Below are positions 41,311-50,800 of a stretch of 51,704 bases of DNA, piece after piece. Both the position numbers and the translations under genes were made by a program. The notes beneath the pieces are model-generated. The model had not been told where the DNA came from. It did not search any database and worked only from the letters and a program-made list of their open reading frames with translations. How positions within the stretch are numbered: the first letter of the stretch is position 1; every line of letters starts with the position of its first letter. Source of the DNA: Candidatus Saccharimonadota bacterium (GTDB lineage Bacteria > Patescibacteriota > Saccharimonadia > Saccharimonadales > Saccharimonadaceae); assembly GCA_030528995.1 (NCBI GenBank), contig JAUMXR010000003.1, positions 1 to 51,704 of the forward strand. Direction: 5' to 3'.

Positions 41311-42200
41311 TGACGGTATTCGTAAAACCAGTTGGCACAATGACGGCGAAACAGTTGAGGCTCCATTTAAAAAGCGGCATGACGACAGACGAAGTCTGCT
41401 CTAAATATGGCTGCACCACCATGGATCTGCATGAGCGGATTTTCCAGCTCTATGGCAAGGATGAGAAGGGTCGCGATGATATATTTAAATCATTCAAGGC
41501 CAACGAGAAAAAGTCCAAACCAAAGTCTGCGAAGCAAGAGACCGATGGGACCGTTGAACAGACCACACCTGAGCAGACTAGACCGGAAACTGTTGAGCCA
41601 GAGCAGAGTGCGCCTGAGCAAACTCAGCCTGAACAGGACAGCAAGAGTGAATCTTCCGAGCTGGAGACCCTCACGGAGTTAGAGAAAACTCTAAGTCATG
41701 AGGTCATGACACTCGAGGCAGAACACAAAGGCCAGGTAGAGAAGCGCCGGCAGTCCGCGAAAAAGCTGAGAGAGCTTCAGAAACAAATCCTGGAGCTCCA
41801 GGATAAGATCTCTGGCTTGGCACAGGATTTCGATAGTGAGTCCGAACTAAGCGACTCATATGCTGAGAACATGAAAAGCCTCTCAGAAGAGATACGAGCG
41901 AAATCTGAGCAGCTCGAAGGGGTGCGCAAGCGCCTTGAGGAGCTGACAACGGTAACACTGGCCGTGTACGATTCTGGCGAGATCGCTGTAATCGATCAGG
42001 ATTACACACTCGATGACACAGGCCATGAGGAGGTTTACGCAAAACTCCTCAATGACGCTCGTTGTGAGGAGCTCAGAATGAAAGACGTTCGTGTTCTTGC
42101 GAGAGTGATGCAGATTACTTCTCACTTGAGCAAGAAATTCATTCTGCTCTTTGATAGAGCGGAGGTTGAGGAGGCGTATAAATTGCTCTCCGCCAAGTAG
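41310..42200 (+). CDS. Long coiled-coil protein with N-terminal HTH-like segment
   Basis: Unrecognised 296-aa protein. Residues 10-50 are HTH-like (MTAKQLRLHLKSGMTTDEVCSKYGCTTMDLHERIF), 68-115 a low-complexity linker with PEQ-type repeats (TTPEQTRPETVEPEQSAPEQ), 118-215 a long coiled coil rich in Glu/Lys/Leu, and 216-296 a small folded domain (VTLAVYDSGEIAVIDQDYTLDD..). No signal peptide or membrane helix. Codon use is somewhat GC-richer than nearby core genes. It could be a structural or chromosome-associated protein; no evidence fixes this. Confidence 0.7.
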   Translation: MTVFVKPVGTMTAKQLRLHLKSGMTTDEVCSKYGCTTMDLHERIFQLYGKDEKGRDDIFKSFKANEKKSKPKSAKQETDGTVEQTTPEQTRPETVEPEQSAPEQTQPEQDSKSESSELETLTELEKTLSHEVMTLEAEHKGQVEKRRQSAKKLRELQKQILELQDKISGLAQDFDSESELSDSYAENMKSLSEEIRAKSEQLEGVRKRLEELTTVTLAVYDSGEIAVIDQDYTLDDTGHEEVYAKLLNDARCEELRMKDVRVLARVMQITSHLSKKFILLFDRAEVEEAYKLLSAK

Positions 42201-42222
42201 CGATCAAAAATTCATCATTTAC

Positions 42223-42260
42223 AATACCGCCCCTAAGCTATATCAGGGGTGGTATTTTTG
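42223..42260 (+). terminator. Terminator of the 40945-42200 pair
   Basis: AATACC-g-CCCCT pairs with AGGGG-t-GGTATT, followed by TTT. Confidence 0.8.
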
Positions 42261-42287
42261 TTGAAAAACAAAATAATGGTGTGGGTA

Positions 42288-42316
42288 TTGACTTTTTATA
42301 GTGTTTGTGCTATAAT
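42288..42316 (+). promoter_or_regulatory. Promoter of the 42384-43242 pair
   Basis: TTGACT (42288-42293), 17-bp spacer, TATAAT (42311-42316) with TGC. The leader can fold GGGG/CCCC around 42335-42358. Confidence 0.8.
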
Positions 42317-42383
42317 ATAGACATATGGTTAGATTGGGGCAACCTGGGAATGACCCCGATAGTAAATTAATAAGGAGGATGTG

Positions 42384-42653
42384 ATGAAGAACTATAGTTA
42401 TTATGAAAACATCGTTAAGGATTGGGTAAAGAAAGACCTGATTTATGCAACTGAGACCGTAAACGGTCGGAAGAGAAGAACCGGATATAATCACTGGAAG
42501 CGGATGCGGAAAACATGCATCGATGGATTTAAGTTCCTTTCAAATCAGCAAAAAAAGCAGTTAAAAGAGCTTTATGTACAGCTGATGGAAGAAGGGCTGC
42601 CACCGGTAGAGATCCCGTTCGCGCCAATGAGTTCGCCTTTTGTGCAGCACTAG
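42384..42653 (+). CDS. Small basic unknown protein
   Basis: 89 aa from the ATG at 42384 (SD AAGGAGGA; a GTG three bases earlier is too near the SD). Lys/Arg/Tyr-rich first half (YYENIVKDWVKKDLIYATETVNGRKRRTGYNHWKRMRK), helical second half, Pro-rich C-terminus. Basic charge suggests nucleic-acid contact, but no family is recognised. It precedes the 42667 gene by 13 nt. Confidence 0.65.
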   Translation: MKNYSYYENIVKDWVKKDLIYATETVNGRKRRTGYNHWKRMRKTCIDGFKFLSNQQKKQLKELYVQLMEEGLPPVEIPFAPMSSPFVQH

Positions 42654-42666
42654 GGGAGGTGAGATA

Positions 42667-43242
42667 ATGACAAGATCTTTCGAGTTTACCGACATCGTCG
42701 GTAATGCCGCGACAAGGGACGAAAAGATAGCCCCGTATCGCTGGTCAACAGCCGTCGAAATAAAAGACGGCTTAGTCACCGCTACCGTTAGTTTCCATTC
42801 AACGCGAAGCGTTGATGGCTCAACTGCTAGGGGTCAAAGTATTTTCACTTTCACAGCCTGGGAAATTGAGGATTCAATTCGGGCAATGTTGCCAGAGGAG
42901 TTCTACAATTTTGACGAAGACAGATACACTCTGGCGAGAGTACATGGTGCCACCAAGGATACCCAAGGTAGGATGCACGCTGAGATACTGGCGCTTTTGG
43001 CGGAGAGACTGGATAGCTGCAGAACCACAAAAGATGCCGACGCCGCCTTCGTGGAGGCACTTAGCAATCGTCGCGTCGTAAGGAAATCGCAGGGATTGGG
43101 TAAGCCAGATGAGGTGGCCTACATTGAAAAGCCCGTCAGCACGGACCCAATTCTTTCCAGGCTTCGCCTGGAAGCGATGATGAAAGCGTTCAGAACACTG
43201 TCGAACCACACATACGTGGGTTTCAATGTTCTGAGATATTAA
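42667..43242 (+). CDS. Unknown protein
   Basis: 191 aa from the ATG at 42667, set by the strong SD GGGGAGGTGAG; the frame extends back to 42640 without an SD. No signal peptide or membrane segment. Alpha/beta appearance with VTATVSFHSTRSVDG and FTFTAWEIEDSIRAMLPEEF in the first half and charged helices in the second. Second gene of a two-gene unit ended by a strong terminator. I do not recognise it. Confidence 0.65.
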   Translation: MTRSFEFTDIVGNAATRDEKIAPYRWSTAVEIKDGLVTATVSFHSTRSVDGSTARGQSIFTFTAWEIEDSIRAMLPEEFYNFDEDRYTLARVHGATKDTQGRMHAEILALLAERLDSCRTTKDADAAFVEALSNRRVVRKSQGLGKPDEVAYIEKPVSTDPILSRLRLEAMMKAFRTLSNHTYVGFNVLRY

Positions 43243-43267
43243 ACGTCTCATAGTAACTCCTTTCTAT

Positions 43268-43285
43268 GTGGCCCGGGGGAGCCAC
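43268..43285. other. GC-rich hairpin after the 42667 gene
   Basis: GTGGC/GCCAC around CCGGGGGA, 26 nt after the stop codon and before the terminator; role unknown. Confidence 0.35.
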
Positions 43286-43300
43286 GCCCGTAAATCCTCC

Positions 43301-43330
43301 AAAACGGCCCTAATTAAGGGCCGTTTTTTT
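43301..43330. terminator. Bidirectional terminator between convergent genes
   Basis: AAAACGGCCCT/AGGGCCGTTTT around AATTA, with T tracts on both strands, serving the 42667 gene and the giant gene ending at 43350. Confidence 0.85.
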
Positions 43331-43349
43331 ATGCTCTGAAGAAGGCTAA

Positions 43350-46300
43350 TTAATAGATATCAGCGTAGCGGCTGGAGCGTTTCTTCTTCACCCCAAACCC
43401 AATGATGAGGAAAGCGGCTGGAAGAGCTACGGCGACGATGGAGATAACCGGAGCAATTTGTTCTTCTCTATCTTCCCAATCAGCCTTAGTGAAGAGACCA
43501 GTATCTGGAGTGGGGACGAGGACGGAGACGGTTTCGGAAGCATTTTCATAGTCCTCATGGGCGATTAATCTCTCGTTGTCGTAGTAAAGGCTTTCAAAGA
43601 TAATCAACTCGGAGCCGCCCAGCCCAGTAGTATCTAGAGTATATTCCATATTAACCGAGCCACACTTTTCTTCTGGAGTAATGGTAATGGTTTGTTCTAC
43701 TGGAGCACCATTGATGAGGAGGATTTCTTTGGTGGTTTTATTCATGACTACACCTTTGATGGTAAAGGTTTCGTCTTCTAGTAAGCAATAGTCTACTTTG
43801 TCTGTAATAGTAACTTGTTTATTGGCAGCCATGAGTTTGTCACCATCTTCTAAGTCAGTGGCAGTAGTAGAGAGTGATAGGACATTGATGGTTTCGTATT
43901 TATCAAAGAGGGTGTTATGTTCTAGGACTAGGTGGTCATTATAGTAGAGGTCTTCAAACATAACTATGTTACGGCCGGCTATTTCAGATGGGTCTACATC
44001 AAAGTAAAGTTCTACATAATCACAATTCTTGGTTGGAGTAATTTCCGTGGAAGCTTCTATCTTTTCACCATTGATTTTGATAGGAAGACCATTCTTGCTA
44101 TCCATAATCACACTTTTGATGGTATAGGTTTTGCCTGGAATGAGACAATAATCTACAACATCACGGATTTTGGCTTCTTGTTCATCAAAGATGATGTGGT
44201 CGCCATCAGAATCGTCAGTGGCTAGAGTAGAGAGGCTGACGATGTCAATGGTCTGAGATTCGTCGTTGATATCTTCGTGGGAGATGATATCACGATTATT
44301 GTGTTCTACCGTTTCAAAGACAACTACTTCAGTGCCGCCAAGCCAAGTGACATCAATGTCAAAGATCATTGAGGTAGTACCGCAAGGAGTGGTTGGATCA
44401 ATTGCTTTGGTGGCAGTGATTTCTGAACCATTGACGAGCAAAGGTTGGTTAGTGGCCTTATCCATGAGGATGCCTTTGATTATATAGTGCTCGTTGGCTT
44501 TCAAACAGTAATCAATGGTGTCTTTGATATTGGATTCGGTGATGGCGTTGTAGATGATTTGGTCACCATCATGAGTGTCTGTGGCAGTGGTGCCGAGGGA
44601 GATGACATAGAGAGTCTGAGCAGTGTCTTCATTGTCGGCGTGGCTGATGATGGTAGAGTCACCGACCTTTACGGACTCGTGAACTACAATTGTATGACCT
44701 GCAACAGCGTTTACGCCAGAGAAGGTCATTTCGGTATTCCCGCAGGCATCAGCGTCAGCTGCTAAGACTAGTTCTTGGCTTTCAGTTTTAATGACTGAGC
44801 TTGCTGTGATATCGTATACTTCACCGACGACAGTATAGGTTCTACCTGGTGCTAAACAATAGGCAATATTGTCATATACAGTAGCATTATCTGAAGTTTC
44901 TACAAACTCATCACCGTTTGCATCGGTGTCTTTAGCAGTGGTGCCAAGGGAGATAACGTAGAGCGTCTGAGCAGTATCATTATTATCGGCGTGAGTGATA
45001 ATAGTAGAGTTACCAACTTTTATGGCTTCGTGTACTACAAGCTTGTGACCAGCCACAGCGTTAACGCCGGTGAAAGTCATTTCGGTATTGCCGCAAGCGC
45101 CAGCATTAGCCGCTAAGGTCAGTTCTTTGCTTTCGGTTTTGATAACTGAGTCAGCAGTAACGTCATAAACTTCGCCAACGATGGTGTAAGTCCGCCCTGG
45201 TGCTAGACAGTAGGAAATATTATCATAAATAGTAGCATTATCGGAGGTTTCTACGAATTCATCGCCGTTCGCATCGGTATCTTTGGCAGTGGTGCCAAGA
45301 GAGATAACATAGAGGGTCTGAGCCGTGTCATTGTCGTTCGCGTGACTCACGATGGTGGTATTCCCAATCTTGGCGGTTTCATGCACTACGAGCTTGTGAC
45401 CAGGAATAGCGTTTACGCCCGTGAAAGTCATGGTAGTAGTGCCACAGGCATTAGCATTGGTCGCTAAGACTAGCTCTTTGCTACCGGTCTTAATGACTGA
45501 ACCTGCCGTAACATCATAAACTTCACCAGAAATAGTGTAAGTCTTGCCTGGCGCTAAACAGTAAGCAATCTCGTCGTAGATGGTGGCATTATCAGAGACT
45601 TCTACAAATTCATCGCCGTTCGCATCGGTATCTTTGGCAGTGGTGGCAAGGGAAACAACCGTTACAGTTTGACTGGCATCATTTTTGTCTTCGTGCTGAG
45701 CTAGCATTCTGTTGCCTTTTTTGAAATATTCATAGACAACTAAATCTGCGCCTTTTAGATTAGCAAGTTGAGTAGCTGTAATTGAATAAGAAACCGTCGT
45801 AGTCCCGCAACCATTAATTCCAGTCGTAACATCAGTTGCGCCTAGAGTGTTGATTACCGCATCGTTGCTTTTATTGATTAGCTTGCCCTCTATTTGATAA
45901 GTGGTATTAGCGGCACCACAATAGGTGACTTCGTCTTTGACTATAGCACTTGAAGTATTCTCAATGTAAACATCGTTTTTGTCCGCGTTGTTATTGGTGC
46001 CATCATAGGCCTTAGTAGAAATAGTGTAAATACAAGTATTCTCCCAATTGCCAAGATCTACCGTGGTGTTATTTGTGCTGATAGTGAATGTTTTGGTTCT
46101 ACCAGTTGCTGTACAATGTTTGTTCGCAAGACAAGAGAGCTCTGTGACTGTATAGGAATCGTATGGCAGAGCGCCCAGGTTATTGTTGACAGTAGTGCCA
46201 CCAAACCAAGTACCATGTGCTTGATATGTTACGTTATTGAAATCGGTAATATTATCGAAACCATTGGTGTTGGTAGAGTGTGGGGTGGCGGACGTGTCAA

Positions 46301-47783
46301 CTACTCCACTAGCATTGGAAACCACGTTGTGTTTTTCATGGGTCGTGTTTGACTCAATTTGAAAAACTACATTTGCCATGGTTGAATCGGCCACAGTATC
46401 CCTTTTGACAAATTTAACATTGCCGCGGATAACTTGGTTAGAAAATGTTTTACTGATACTGGTAGAGCCGCTAGTAGGAATAGTAGCAGACTGCGTGCCG
46501 CCGTTTAGGATATAGCCATCTCCTACAGCTGTCTCCTTGATGTCATATGTGCCATAAGGAAGATTTTCAAAGGTCACACTACATTGACCAGCGGCTAGGG
46601 TCTTTGTGTCCACTACGCCATTTACAGCGATAGTCGAGCTGCCATAATAGATTGAATTTGTTGATTTATTAATAATCTGGAATTTATTACCTACGAAAGA
46701 AGCTGAGCCAAGGGTGCTACAATTGCCTTTCTCGGTGTCATTTTTGGATACGATGATTTGGCCTTTTTTGACCGTATCGTAGAAAGTAAGTGTCTTGGTT
46801 TCTCCGTCAGTAGCGATGGTGGCGCTTTGACCCGAGCTCGATGCTGTATCTAGATTATAGGTGGTATTTGAACTGGTTTCTTTGACGGTATAAGTGCCAC
46901 TAGGTAAGTTAGAAAAAGTGACTTCTCCGCTAGCGTTGGTTGTACCTTCAGTTATTTTAGTGCTGCCATTGTAGACCTCAAATTTAATACCTTGAAGGCT
47001 CGCATTGCCTTGCGCAGTACATGTTCTAGTCTCGGCATCACATTTCTTTACTTTGATGCTGCCATAGATTTCTTCAGGAGGGAAGACCGCCCAACCGAAA
47101 TCTTGACCTTGGTTCAGGTCGTAACCCCATAAATAATAGATGTCGCCCTGACTAGCTTTCCGCCAAACTGGAGCGTTGTCGTCAATATAATCTAATGCCT
47201 GGCCAATTACGCGATCAACATAATTAGCGTCGTCGGCGCTGAGAAGCCAATAAGAACCGCCATATGTGCCGGATTGGGAATCACCAATCAATGGAACCAT
47301 GGCGCTAATTATTGCATGCGTCCATGCGTATCTTTTATCACGGTTGGGGGTTCTGTATGTATTAAAAAGCGCTTGTCTAGCGGCAACAGCTTCAGGGCTA
47401 TCTGATTGGTCGACATACATCAAAAGTAATATTGCGTTGGTGTAATCTGCAGACGAATACCCGTAAAAGTGGCTAGAGAAGTTGGTTCTAACCGTTGCAC
47501 TACTACCAGAATCCGCCGGTAGCCAATGCGGTTGCAAACAATAACCAGTATAAGTGTCGCTTCCCACCGTGATATGGAAGAATGGCGTGTATGACGCATT
47601 ATTGTTCTCACCACCATAACGGATTCTATCACTATTATACGTTACTGTAGCTTCACTTGCGGCGTGAGTGTTATTGACTAGTTTATGCGCAATGAATCCG
47701 CCGACAATGGCAAGCGCAGATGCAACAACCAAAGCAAATATTGAGAGCCTGAGCGTTGCAAACTTTTTTGACAACCTAAACAT
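43350..47783 (-). CDS. Giant surface protein: TED-like, CnaB and seven T-Q ester-bond-type repeats, PDTG anchor
   Basis: 1477 aa. Signal peptide 1-42. Residues 45-225 resemble a thioester (TQXA) domain: GYCLQP with C82, but the usual Gln is H156 (YAWTHAIIS). About 240-590 hold three CnaB/SpaA-like domains (YGSIKVKKCD..YTVKET, QIIVSKND..YDIKET, NVKFVKRD..YTVTELS). About 595-1420 hold seven T-Q/VaFE-type repeats (TTA.D..GD..I.D.V.YCL.PGKTYTI.G...VVFE...H.D..D..QT); repeats 2-4 share TDANGDEFVE. The last two end with Glu instead of Gln (KYETINV, ASETVSV). C-terminus: VPTPDTGLF, hydrophobic helix, KKKRSSRYADIY. Probably a fibre-like adhesin with self-generated covalent bonds. Own promoter and SD AAAGGAAA. 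Confidence 0.85.
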   Translation of the reverse strand: MFRLSKKFATLRLSIFALVVASALAIVGGFIAHKLVNNTHAASEATVTYNSDRIRYGGENNNASYTPFFHITVGSDTYTGYCLQPHWLPADSGSSATVRTNFSSHFYGYSSADYTNAILLLMYVDQSDSPEAVAARQALFNTYRTPNRDKRYAWTHAIISAMVPLIGDSQSGTYGGSYWLLSADDANYVDRVIGQALDYIDDNAPVWRKASQGDIYYLWGYDLNQGQDFGWAVFPPEEIYGSIKVKKCDAETRTCTAQGNASLQGIKFEVYNGSTKITEGTTNASGEVTFSNLPSGTYTVKETSSNTTYNLDTASSSGQSATIATDGETKTLTFYDTVKKGQIIVSKNDTEKGNCSTLGSASFVGNKFQIINKSTNSIYYGSSTIAVNGVVDTKTLAAGQCSVTFENLPYGTYDIKETAVGDGYILNGGTQSATIPTSGSTSISKTFSNQVIRGNVKFVKRDTVADSTMANVVFQIESNTTHEKHNVVSNASGVVDTSATPHSTNTNGFDNITDFNNVTYQAHGTWFGGTTVNNNLGALPYDSYTVTELSCLANKHCTATGRTKTFTISTNNTTVDLGNWENTCIYTISTKAYDGTNNNADKNDVYIENTSSAIVKDEVTYCGAANTTYQIEGKLINKSNDAVINTLGATDVTTGINGCGTTTVSYSITATQLANLKGADLVVYEYFKKGNRMLAQHEDKNDASQTVTVVSLATTAKDTDANGDEFVEVSDNATIYDEIAYCLAPGKTYTISGEVYDVTAGSVIKTGSKELVLATNANACGTTTMTFTGVNAIPGHKLVVHETAKIGNTTIVSHANDNDTAQTLYVISLGTTAKDTDANGDEFVETSDNATIYDNISYCLAPGRTYTIVGEVYDVTADSVIKTESKELTLAANAGACGNTEMTFTGVNAVAGHKLVVHEAIKVGNSTIITHADNNDTAQTLYVISLGTTAKDTDANGDEFVETSDNATVYDNIAYCLAPGRTYTVVGEVYDITASSVIKTESQELVLAADADACGNTEMTFSGVNAVAGHTIVVHESVKVGDSTIISHADNEDTAQTLYVISLGTTATDTHDGDQIIYNAITESNIKDTIDYCLKANEHYIIKGILMDKATNQPLLVNGSEITATKAIDPTTPCGTTSMIFDIDVTWLGGTEVVVFETVEHNNRDIISHEDINDESQTIDIVSLSTLATDDSDGDHIIFDEQEAKIRDVVDYCLIPGKTYTIKSVIMDSKNGLPIKINGEKIEASTEITPTKNCDYVELYFDVDPSEIAGRNIVMFEDLYYNDHLVLEHNTLFDKYETINVLSLSTTATDLEDGDKLMAANKQVTITDKVDYCLLEDETFTIKGVVMNKTTKEILLINGAPVEQTITITPEEKCGSVNMEYTLDTTGLGGSELIIFESLYYDNERLIAHEDYENASETVSVLVPTPDTGLFTKADWEDREEQIAPVISIVAVALPAAFLIIGFGVKKKRSSRYADIY
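43392..44256. repeat. 865-bp direct repeat, copy 1
   Basis: Matches 47914-48778 at a constant offset of 4522 bp. I find only two mismatches (43415-43416) by reading and spot checks. It codes for the last two T-Q-type repeats and the PDTG anchor of both giant proteins. Identity extends to silent positions. Confidence 0.85.
44590..45660. repeat. Three tandem ~348-bp repeats inside the giant surface gene
   Basis: Repeats 2-4 of the T-Q type units (each about 116 codons) are similar at DNA level, for example in the codons for TAKDTDANGDEFVE and DTAQTLYVISLGTTA. Copy number could change by slippage or recombination. Confidence 0.7.
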
Positions 47784-47824
47784 TTGTATTTCCTTTTTTT
47801 ATGTATTGACCTTATACAATATAT

Positions 47825-47853
47825 AGTATAAGCACTATATAATTATTTGTCAA
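47825..47853 (-). promoter_or_regulatory. Promoter of the 43350-47783 gene
   Basis: Minus strand: TTGACA (47848-47853), 17-bp spacer, TATACT (47825-47830). Confidence 0.8.
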
Positions 47854-47871
47854 GGAAATTCTAATGTTTTT

Positions 47872-50800
47872 TTAATTAAATTTAACGTGGTGACGTGAAT
47901 GCATCTTCCTTATCCCAAACCCAATGATGAGGAAAGTAGCTGGAAGAGCTACGGCGACGATGGAGATAACCGGAGCAATTTGTTCTTCTCTATCTTCCCA
48001 ATCAGCCTTAGTGAAGAGACCAGTATCTGGAGTGGGGACGAGGACGGAGACGGTTTCGGAAGCATTTTCATAGTCCTCATGGGCGATTAATCTCTCGTTG
48101 TCGTAGTAAAGGCTTTCAAAGATAATCAACTCGGAGCCGCCCAGCCCAGTAGTATCTAGAGTATATTCCATATTAACCGAGCCACACTTTTCTTCTGGAG
48201 TAATGGTAATGGTTTGTTCTACTGGAGCACCATTGATGAGGAGGATTTCTTTGGTGGTTTTATTCATGACTACACCTTTGATGGTAAAGGTTTCGTCTTC
48301 TAGTAAGCAATAGTCTACTTTGTCTGTAATAGTAACTTGTTTATTGGCAGCCATGAGTTTGTCACCATCTTCTAAGTCAGTGGCAGTAGTAGAGAGTGAT
48401 AGGACATTGATGGTTTCGTATTTATCAAAGAGGGTGTTATGTTCTAGGACTAGGTGGTCATTATAGTAGAGGTCTTCAAACATAACTATGTTACGGCCGG
48501 CTATTTCAGATGGGTCTACATCAAAGTAAAGTTCTACATAATCACAATTCTTGGTTGGAGTAATTTCCGTGGAAGCTTCTATCTTTTCACCATTGATTTT
48601 GATAGGAAGACCATTCTTGCTATCCATAATCACACTTTTGATGGTATAGGTTTTGCCTGGAATGAGACAATAATCTACAACATCACGGATTTTGGCTTCT
48701 TGTTCATCAAAGATGATGTGGTCGCCATCAGAATCGTCAGTGGCTAGAGTAGAGAGGCTGACGATGTCAATGGTCTGATTTGCGTCATTAATTTCCGCAT
48801 GTTCAATCACTAGCTCGTCGCCGTAATACATTCTTTCAAAGACTACAATTTCTTTTCCGGCTAAGTATGTAGTGTCTAGATTAAATGTCATTTGCGCCCA
48901 CGCCTCTTCTCTTGAGGATGGAGTAACTTCAATACTGCTTTCAACCTTGTTGCCGTTTACCAACAGCGGAGAATTGGTAGCCTTATCCATCAATATACCC
49001 TTGACGATAAATGTCATGTTGGCCGTTGCGACATACCTAATATTATCGACGATCACCGTATCTGAACCTGCTACAACAAACTTATCCCCATCTTTTTGAT
49101 CAGTTGCGGTGGTAGATAATTCAAAAACTGTACAATCATTCTCCCATGTGCCAAGATCAACCTTTTGTTTGTCCGATGTAATGCTAAAAGTTTGTTTTTC
49201 AGCATTAATGTCATAGCAGAACTTATTGCTGTCACAGCTTAATTCTACAACTTCATAGGTATCATAGGGAAGGGCTCCCAGATTATCGTTAGCCGTCGTT
49301 CCGGTTCCAAACCATGTACCGTAATCATTATGATAGGTAACATTAAATAGTTGTTCGGTAGTTAGGCTGTCGTAGCCATTAGTGTGTAACGTATGGCGAA
49401 TAGCCGAAGTGTCTACCTCGCCATTAGCATTGGTGACTACGATATGGTTTTCGCCTGTAGTTTTGGAAGTAATGCGAAAGGGAACATTAGCCATAGCTGC
49501 GTTATTATTGTTTTTGTCTACTTTTTTGAATTTAACATCACCACGTATGACTTGGTTAGAAATTGTCTTGCTAATATTATATGAATCGTTGGTCGGGATG
49601 GAGAAGGATTGTTCGCCTCCGTTTAAGATATAACCGTTACCGACGGCAGTTTCTTTCAGAGTGTAACTTCCGTAGGGTAAATTATCAAATACTACACTGC
49701 AATCTTCGGCAGACATCGTCTTGGTTGTCACTACGGCATTGACTGCTATTGTTGAACCGCCATAATAAATAGAATTGGTAGATTTGTTGACGACCTGGAA
49801 TTTGTTGCCCGCAAAGGTGGCTGAACCTAATTTGCTACACGTGTCAAGCTCTGCGTCTTTTTTGGAGACTGTGAGTTTGCCTTTTTTGACCGTGTCGTAA
49901 AAGGTGAGCTCTTTAACCTCTCCGCTAATAGAAATGGCAGTGGTTTGGCCCGAACCCGATGAGGTATCTAGATTATAGCTGGTATTTGAATTAATCTCTT
50001 TAACTGTATAAGTGCCGTTGGGTAGATTGGAGAAAGTTGCCACACCACTTTCATTGGTTGTTGCCTCATATCTGTTATTGCCATTACTGGCTTCAAATTT
50101 GATGCCTTCAAGGCTGGCGTTACCCTGCGCAGCACATGCTCTAGTCTCAGCATCGCATTTCTTTACTTTAATGCTACCATAAACGGTTAGCGCTTCAATC
50201 CAAACTACGTTTTGGTTTAGCTTCCCGCTTTGTTGGTTTAGAACCTGATTAATACCCAATAATTTATAGTTTTTTGATTCGGTAAATGCTGAGTCATTGT
50301 TATTTATGAGTTGGCGTACCGCGGTAATTGTATTGTCTATTCTTGTAATGACACTAACGCCATCTATTTCCCAACCTTCTAGTCCAGTATAATCATCGTT
50401 AATTGCTCCAATCGTAGCATGGACCATTGAATATACCATATTCTCACTTATATTCACTTCGCCGCTGGTCGATGAAGACGCCCACCCAAAGAGACTACGC
50501 ATCAAGCTGCTATTGTGGCTGTTGCTGATAGTTGAGATATAAACGAGCAGTCTTATAGCATTATTATTGGCTGTGCCATAGTCCGGCGTTTGGACGACAT
50601 GGGGGTCAAGTTCAGGGCCAGAAAGCCAAGGATTCGCACAATAGCCTTGATGTTCAACATTGTCAGATGTCGTAGCATAGTAGCGTTTTGTGCCATGGCC
50701 AACGATACCATATTCCATCCATGGGCCAGCAGTAATAACGACTGGCGTGTCATCTGCGCTAACCGCATTAACCTCTTGATCTGATTGCCTGACAGCAATC

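Noticed and set aside
43932-48747. Two identical 97-codon plus-strand frames (43932-44225 and 48454-48747)
   Set aside because: They are antisense shadows of the 865-bp repeat in the two giant genes; their identity reflects the repeat, not a duplicated small gene.
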